Shown one piece after another: positions 6,399 to 7,825 of a stretch of 7,825 nucleotides of DNA (its first letter is position 1; every line of letters begins with the position of its first letter). The stretch comes from Candidatus Mcinerneyibacteriota bacterium (GTDB lineage: Bacteria; Macinerneyibacteriota; Macinerneyibacteria; Macinerneyibacteriales; DSCS01), in NCBI GenBank assembly GCA_016937175.1, contig JAFGWL010000037.1, positions 1 through 7,825 on the forward strand, read 5' to 3'. The notes beneath the pieces are model-generated. The model did not search any database, was not told the origin of the DNA, and was given only the letters and a program-made list of their open reading frames with translations. Position numbers and translations under genes: made by a program.

Positions 6399-7409
6399 AT
6401 GGACGAAAAAAGCCTGTATGATACCTGTGATATTATCAGGGTAGTCGCTGAAAAAGGAGATGAAAAAGGGGGCGCCTCTCTTTCCAGGCTTCTTTTCAGC
6501 GGTTTTATGGCCGGAGCCTATATCGCGTTCGGTTTTTTTCTGAGCATCGTAGCAGCGGCCTCTTTTTCCTCCTGGGCTCCCCAGGCCCACTATTCGCTTT
6601 ACAGGATCCTCCTGGGGCTCTTTTTCCCGCTGGGGCTTTTTGCTGTCGTCGTGGGCGGTGCAGAACTCTGGACAGGGAATATTCAGTTTACGGGGACAGC
6701 TTCTCTTCTGGGAAGGATGGGGAAGCGGAAGACGTTGTATAACTGGATAGCCAGTTATACGGGGAACTTCGCCGGTGCTTTTTTTCTGGCGTTTCTGGCG
6801 ACAGCCGGCGGAGGGATCATTACCTCAAACAAGCTTCTCGTAGAAGTTGTCACTCAGGGCGCTCTTGGCAAAGCATCGGGGGGAACCTTTTCCCTTTTCT
6901 GGCTCGGGGTGGGATGTAACTGGCTTGTAAATCTGGCCATCTGGCTCTATATGAAGGGAAAGGAGAGCGGCGGAAGGCTCTTTCTTCTCTGGTTTCCCGT
7001 ATTTGCTTTTGTTACCATGGGGTTCGAACACAGCATCGCCAATATGTGGATCTTCTCTGCTGCAGCTCTTCTTCCGGGGGAAGGCTTGACATGGGGGATG
7101 GCTTTTCAAAACCTGGTCCCCGTGACAGTGGGGAATGCCTTCGGGGGGTTTTTCTTTGTATCCTTCTATCATTGGTTTGTCTGTACCGGGAAAAGCGGAT
7201 GGAAAAAGATGGCAGCATTTCTGTGGGTCACGCTTCTTTTTGTCCTTATCCTGGGAATGATCCCACTGGTTGTGTTGAAACTGTTTCCTTCATTTTCGGC
7301 CCATTCCTTTGCTTTTCCCCTGGTCTATCTTGTTTACGGAGGAATCATGGCCTTTACCATTTACCGAACCATGAAACCGCGGGAAAAGGAGGATCAGGAT
7401 GAGCAGTAA
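6399..7409 (+). CDS. Formate/nitrite transporter (FNT) family channel with C-terminal extension
   Basis: An inner-membrane channel of the FocA/NirC family, which conducts small monovalent anions such as formate, nitrite or hydrosulfide as a pentamer. I chose ATG 6399 (336 residues) because AAAGGGA (6389-6395) sits just upstream and the next codons begin a normal FNT N-terminus. A start further upstream at 6345 would run through the previous gene. Seen: membrane segments near 31-53, 68-88, 114-134, 164-186, 195-220 and 235-262; the omega-loop motif GAELWTGN (87-94, T92); GVGCNWLVNLAIW (170-182); the pore histidine in GFEHSIANM (H211); and GNAFGG (245-250). Typical members are about 260-290 residues. 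This one continues with two further hydrophobic stretches (about 268-296 and 304-322) and an acidic tail. Spacing is 10 bases after the YchF-like gene, and it overlaps the next gene by 11 bases. The substrate cannot be decided; no formate lyase or nitrite reductase gene is in view. Confidence 0.92.
   Translation: MDEKSLYDTCDIIRVVAEKGDEKGGASLSRLLFSGFMAGAYIAFGFFLSIVAAASFSSWAPQAHYSLYRILLGLFFPLGLFAVVVGGAELWTGNIQFTGTASLLGRMGKRKTLYNWIASYTGNFAGAFFLAFLATAGGGIITSNKLLVEVVTQGALGKASGGTFSLFWLGVGCNWLVNLAIWLYMKGKESGGRLFLLWFPVFAFVTMGFEHSIANMWIFSAAALLPGEGLTWGMAFQNLVPVTVGNAFGGFFFVSFYHWFVCTGKSGWKKMAAFLWVTLLFVLILGMIPLVVLKLFPSFSAHSFAFPLVYLVYGGIMAFTIYRTMKPREKEDQDEQ
7387..7392 (+). promoter_or_regulatory. Ribosome binding site inside the channel gene
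   Basis: AGGAGG lies 6 bases before ATG 7399 within the coding end of the FNT gene. It supports that start and the 11-base overlap. Confidence 0.7.
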
Positions 7410-7773
7410 AAACAGGATCAGCGCTTTTCGTGAAGAAAGAGAGCGACTGAATGAAGTGGCCCTGGCAGAAGGAGGCCTGGCGATCAGACGTTTCTTTAAC
7501 CTGGATACAGCTGCCTACAAAGAAGGAGCCCTCGACTCCAGGGTCAAAGAGCTGATCGGGTTGGCGGCTTCCCTCGTTCTGCGTTGCGACGACTGTATTC
7601 TTTACCATACCTTACGGGCTTTTGAGGAGGGAGTGACCGATGAAGAGTATCGGGAAGTCATGAATATCGGGCTCGTCGTAGGCGGATCCATTGTAATCCC
7701 TCATCTCAGAAGGGCCTTTGAACATTGGCAGGAGTTGAAAAGAGAAAAGGAGAAGATGAATGGACAGGAGTAA
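7399..7773 (+). CDS. Carboxymuconolactone decarboxylase / AhpD-like protein
   Basis: A 124-residue, all-helical soluble protein of the CMD/AhpD superfamily. Seen: a charged N-terminal helix (about 8-20), then ALDSRVKELIGLAASLV (44-60, E51) and the redox motif CDDCILYH, where C63, C66 and H70 match the CxxCxxxH of AhpD-type proteins. EEGVTDEEYREVMNIGLVVGGS (76-97) follows, with a final helix containing HLRRAFEHW. In AhpD the cysteine pair passes electrons to peroxiredoxin AhpC, whereas true carboxymuconolactone decarboxylases lack the CxxC. The cysteines here therefore favour a thiol-redox role over ring-cleavage metabolism. Its start lies within the end of the channel gene, 6 bases after AGGAGG, and the two are probably co-translated. 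No AhpC is visible in the window. The partner and substrate are unknown. Confidence 0.88.
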   Translation: MSSKNRISAFREERERLNEVALAEGGLAIRRFFNLDTAAYKEGALDSRVKELIGLAASLVLRCDDCILYHTLRAFEEGVTDEEYREVMNIGLVVGGSIVIPHLRRAFEHWQELKREKEKMNGQE

Positions 7774-7825
7774 AGAAAAGATCCTGGAGAGGATCAGGAG
7801 TGTCTCTGCCGAAAAGGATATCCTG
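7760..7825 (+). CDS. Start of an unidentified gene, cut by the right edge
   Basis: ATG 7760 opens a frame that stays open for 22 codons to the window end, reading MDRSKEKILERIRSVSAEK and continuing. AAGGAG (7747-7752) lies 7 bases upstream, and the start overlaps the AhpD-like gene by 14 bases, in keeping with the tight packing of this operon. A short Lys/Arg/Glu helix of the form SKEKILERIR at the very start is common at the N-terminus of LutC/LUD-domain proteins, but 22 residues cannot prove that family. The product should be treated as unknown. Confidence 0.6.
   Translation, partial: MDRSKEKILERIRSVSAEKDIL

Noticed and set aside
7390-7800. Recurring AGGATCAG (near 7390, 7413 and 7791) as a repeat or binding site
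   Set aside because: Short, irregularly spaced and mostly within coding sequence rich in Arg/Ile codons and SD-like purines. Chance is sufficient.

Overview
This window is a densely packed bacterial stretch in which every supportable gene lies on the + strand. Base composition is roughly balanced. There is no rRNA, tRNA, CRISPR array, insertion sequence or convincing terminator. The gene mix is a transketolase-type enzyme, a DUF4416 protein, a radical SAM protein, a YchF-like NTPase and a formate/nitrite-type channel. That mix suggests an anaerobic bacterium from a lineage such as Spirochaetes, Aminicenantes/Acidobacteria relatives or deltaproteobacteria-like groups. This placement is an impression from family distribution and cannot be fixed from the sequence alone.

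Layout. (1) Positions 1-429 hold the 3' part of a DUF2721-type membrane protein cut by the left edge. (2) After a 44-base gap containing a candidate promoter comes a first tight block: a single-chain transketolase (474-2384), a DUF4416 protein starting on the very next base (2385-2921), and a radical SAM protein overlapping it by 4 bases (2918-4225). (3) A 52-base gap carries a second candidate promoter with the same downstream geometry. It is followed by a second tight block: a HisC-like PLP aminotransferase (4278-5342), a divergent YchF-family NTPase (5345-6388), an FNT-family channel with a C-terminal extension (6399-7409), an AhpD/carboxymuconolactone decarboxylase-like CxxC protein (7399-7773, overlapping the channel gene by 11 bases), and the first 22 codons of another gene (7760 to the right edge, overlapping by 14 bases).

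How the genes may work together. Very short spacings and overlaps imply two translationally coupled operons, or one operon with an internal promoter. The first block pairs central carbon chemistry (two-carbon ketol transfer) with an uncharacterised DUF4416/radical SAM pair, whose substrate cannot be read from the sequence. The second block contains an amino-acid-type transaminase, a regulatory ATPase/GTPase, a monovalent-anion channel and a thiol-redox protein. No pathway linking them all is evident.

Most worth a second look are: the transketolase, which reads like a fusion of split-type halves and lacks a canonical phosphate-binding Arg; the DUF4416/radical SAM coupling; the YchF paralogue with altered switch loops; the FNT channel with about two extra C-terminal membrane segments; and the matched pair of promoters.
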